Source of the DNA: Coriobacteriia bacterium | GTDB taxonomy: Bacteria > Actinomycetota > Coriobacteriia > Coriobacteriales > UBA8131 | Assembly (NCBI GenBank): GCA_009781535.1 | Contig: WQXX01000058.1 | Location: 1-6,641, forward strand | Direction of reading: 5' to 3' | DNA: 6,641 nt | In this document: in pieces, positions 5,680 to 6,641 of the stretch | Layout: every line of letters begins with the position of its first letter | How positions within the stretch are numbered: position 1 is the first letter of the stretch | Notes under the pieces: generated by a model | Databases searched by the model: none | What the model was told of the DNA's origin: nothing | The model's input: only the letters and a program-made list of their open reading frames with translations | Program-made: the position numbers and the translations under genes

Positions 5680-5713
5680 GGAGCAACTTGAATGCAACGA
5701 GCGTCGTTGCTCC
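5680..5713 (+). promoter_or_regulatory. Hairpin with two alternative pairings upstream of the carbonic anhydrase-like gene
   Basis: GGAGCAAC (5680-5687) is complementary to GTTGCTCC (5706-5713), while GCAACGA (5694-5700) is perfectly complementary to TCGTTGC (5704-5710) with a GCG loop. Both pairings need the same right-hand bases, so they exclude each other. The structure lies 24 bases before the start codon. On the + strand it is followed by A-rich, not T-rich, sequence, so it is not a + strand intrinsic terminator. On the - strand T5 follows it, but no - strand gene ends here. Confidence 0.5.
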
Positions 5714-5736
5714 ACAAAAAGTGAAAGTGAGCTGTT

Positions 5737-6261
5737 TTGATCTATTCCTTTTGTGGCCTAACGCCTCAGATCAGTGATAAGGCTTATATAGCCGACACAG
5801 CCACAGTTATCGGTGATGTGATTGTCGAAGCTGACTGTTACGTTGGCCCGGGAGCTGTCATCAGAGGTGATAAGGGCTCTATCCGCATCGGTGAGGGAAC
5901 AGCTGTCGAGGACGGGGTCATTATCCATGCAGTCGAAGGTTCAACAAGCTGCATCGGAACCCGCGTTGTTCTTGGTCATGGAGCGATCATCCACGGCAGC
6001 GTTGATGACAATGCCGTCATTGGTATGGCTGCCGTCGTCAGCATTGGCGCATCGGTTGGAGCTTGGGCGATTGTCGGAGAAGGCTCCGTTGTTAAGATGA
6101 ATCAGGTCATAGAGCCCTATGTTGTCGCAGTCGGGTCTCCCGCCAAAGCTGTCCGCAAGCTTGAGGAGCGGGATATCGCTTTATGGGACGAGGGCAAAGA
6201 GGTGTATATAGACCTCGCTCGCAAATGCCTGAACGGAGGCTTGGAGGCTGTTTCAAGGTAG
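5737..6261 (+). CDS. Gamma-carbonic anhydrase-like / PaaY-CaiE-type hexapeptide repeat protein
   Basis: This 174-residue protein is built from left-handed beta-helix hexapeptide repeats and ends in a short helical tail. The N-terminus (IYSFCGLTPQI) and the motif RGD (43-45) fit the gamma carbonic anhydrase/YrdA/CaiE family. Predicted zinc ligands H64, H81 and H86 keep the family spacing, and R43, D45 and D59 are present. The Gln of the usual NIQD motif is Glu (E58). The end (KEVYIDLARKC, 154-164) resembles the PaaY/CaiE branch. Such proteins form trimers and may hydrate CO2 or act on thioesters; the reaction cannot be settled here. The start is TTG 5737: an in-frame stop lies nine bases upstream, the N-terminus matches the family, and only a weak AGTGAG precedes it. 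Expected to be cytoplasmic. No operon partner is evident. Confidence 0.88.
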   Translation: MIYSFCGLTPQISDKAYIADTATVIGDVIVEADCYVGPGAVIRGDKGSIRIGEGTAVEDGVIIHAVEGSTSCIGTRVVLGHGAIIHGSVDDNAVIGMAAVVSIGASVGAWAIVGEGSVVKMNQVIEPYVVAVGSPAKAVRKLEERDIALWDEGKEVYIDLARKCLNGGLEAVSR

Positions 6262-6309
6262 GCGGCTGACAAAAAACATGAGTATCGGCACGCCATAATG
6301 TAAATGCAA

Positions 6310-6394
6310 CAACAAATACATAAGTTGTTTGTCGGACAAACGCAGGCAACCTACAACTCCCCTGCTAGGCCCTGAATCAAGTCCAGGGCGACAT
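6310..6394 (-). repeat. Composite palindromic repeat, copy R9
   Basis: On the - strand the order is head (ATGTCGCCCTGGACTTGATT, then CAGGGC), CTAGCAGGGGAGTTGTAGG, TTGCCTGCGTTTGTCCGACA, and AACAACTTATGTATTTGTTG. The tail end can itself pair (ACAAC with GTTGT) into a small hairpin. It lies between convergent genes, as do R4-R7. Confidence 0.82.
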
Positions 6395-6416
6395 GGGGTC
6401 AAGTCTGGAGCGACAT
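6395..6416 (-). repeat. Extra half-head next to R9
   Basis: On the - strand ATGTCGCTCCAGACTTGACC precedes R9 directly. The same head-then-full-unit order occurs at 2230-2276, so the doubled head may be a standard form of the element. Confidence 0.7.
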
Positions 6417-6430
6417 GGATTTCATCAGCG

Positions 6431-6641
6431 TTATTCTTCTGCCTCCACAGGTGCAGCATCTAGCGGCTCAGCTGGCATGGGGTCGCTCGCTGGCGCTGCG
6501 TCAGGCGCAGCTGAAGCGGCGGACTTCTTCTTGAGGACGGCTGCTGTGATGAGGACCGTTGCTCCGATGACGATGATGGCTACAAGGGCGATGATCACGA
6601 TCAGCTGCCAGTCAAGGCCGTTGTTGTTGGTTACGCCCGGC
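6431..6641 (-). CDS. C-terminal fragment of a single-span membrane protein, function unknown
   Basis: Only the last 69 residues are in the window; the gene continues past position 6641. The visible part starts PGVTNNNGLDW, followed by one long hydrophobic segment (about residues 12-36, LIVIIALVAIIVIGATVL and beyond), a KKK stop-transfer cluster, and an acidic Ala/Pro-rich tail ending VEAEE. By the positive-inside rule the tail is cytoplasmic and the missing N-terminal part is likely outside the cell. There is no LPXTG motif, so it is not a sortase substrate of the classic kind. I do not recognise the family, and the missing part would be needed to name it. It converges on the carbonic anhydrase-like gene, with a repeat copy between them. 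Confidence 0.75.
   Translation of the reverse strand, partial: PGVTNNNGLDWQLIVIIALVAIIVIGATVLITAAVLKKKSAASAAPDAAPASDPMPAEPLDAAPVEAEE

Overview
The window looks like ordinary chromosomal DNA from a bacterium of moderate GC content (a little above half by eye). Start sites are preceded by strong Shine-Dalgarno motifs (GGAGG or AGGAG, 5 nt from the start codon). The intergenic gaps are filled with palindromic repeats. The gene set (solitary CapA-like protein, membrane-anchored M20 metallopeptidase, YfcC/DcuC-type permease, gamma-class carbonic anhydrase-like protein) suits an anaerobic amino-acid or peptide user. I lean towards an actinobacterium of the Coriobacteriia type, but this is a low-confidence guess; nothing here fixes the taxonomy.

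Layout. 1-323: noncoding, three head-to-tail copies of a composite palindromic repeat. 324-1667 (+): CapA/PGA_cap family protein starting at TTG. 1668-2307: a 640-bp noncoding gap between convergent genes, holding two + copies of the repeat, a 167-nt long-range hairpin, a second hairpin, and a + head facing a - copy. 2308-3792 (-): M20 peptidase with an N-terminal membrane anchor. 3793-3910: divergent promoter region, free of repeats. 3911-5584 (+): YfcC-family permease. 5585-5736: a diverged repeat copy and a hairpin that can pair in two ways. 5737-6261 (+): gamma-carbonic anhydrase / PaaY-CaiE-like hexapeptide protein. 6262-6430: a repeat copy on the - strand. 6431-6641 (-): C-terminus of a single-span membrane protein that runs off the window.

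How the genes may work together. The divergent M20 peptidase and YfcC permease look like one uptake-and-hydrolysis module. The permease would bring in a peptide or N-acylated amino acid (or exchange amino acids), and the membrane-tethered peptidase would cleave it; charge distribution suggests its catalytic domain faces the cytoplasm. The CapA protein has no capB/capC partners in view, so poly-gamma-glutamate capsule synthesis cannot be inferred.

The most unusual content is noncoding. One repeat family occurs about nine times in four gaps and is absent from the only divergent promoter region. A 110-bp pair of its copies, with one mismatch, brackets capA as direct repeats, and the right-hand copy begins on the last base of the capA stop codon. 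The 1846-2074 stretch folds into two hairpins whose non-Watson-Crick pairs in the main stems are all G-T on the + strand, which hints at a + strand structured RNA or a MITE-like element. I found no tRNA, rRNA, CRISPR array or transposase gene.
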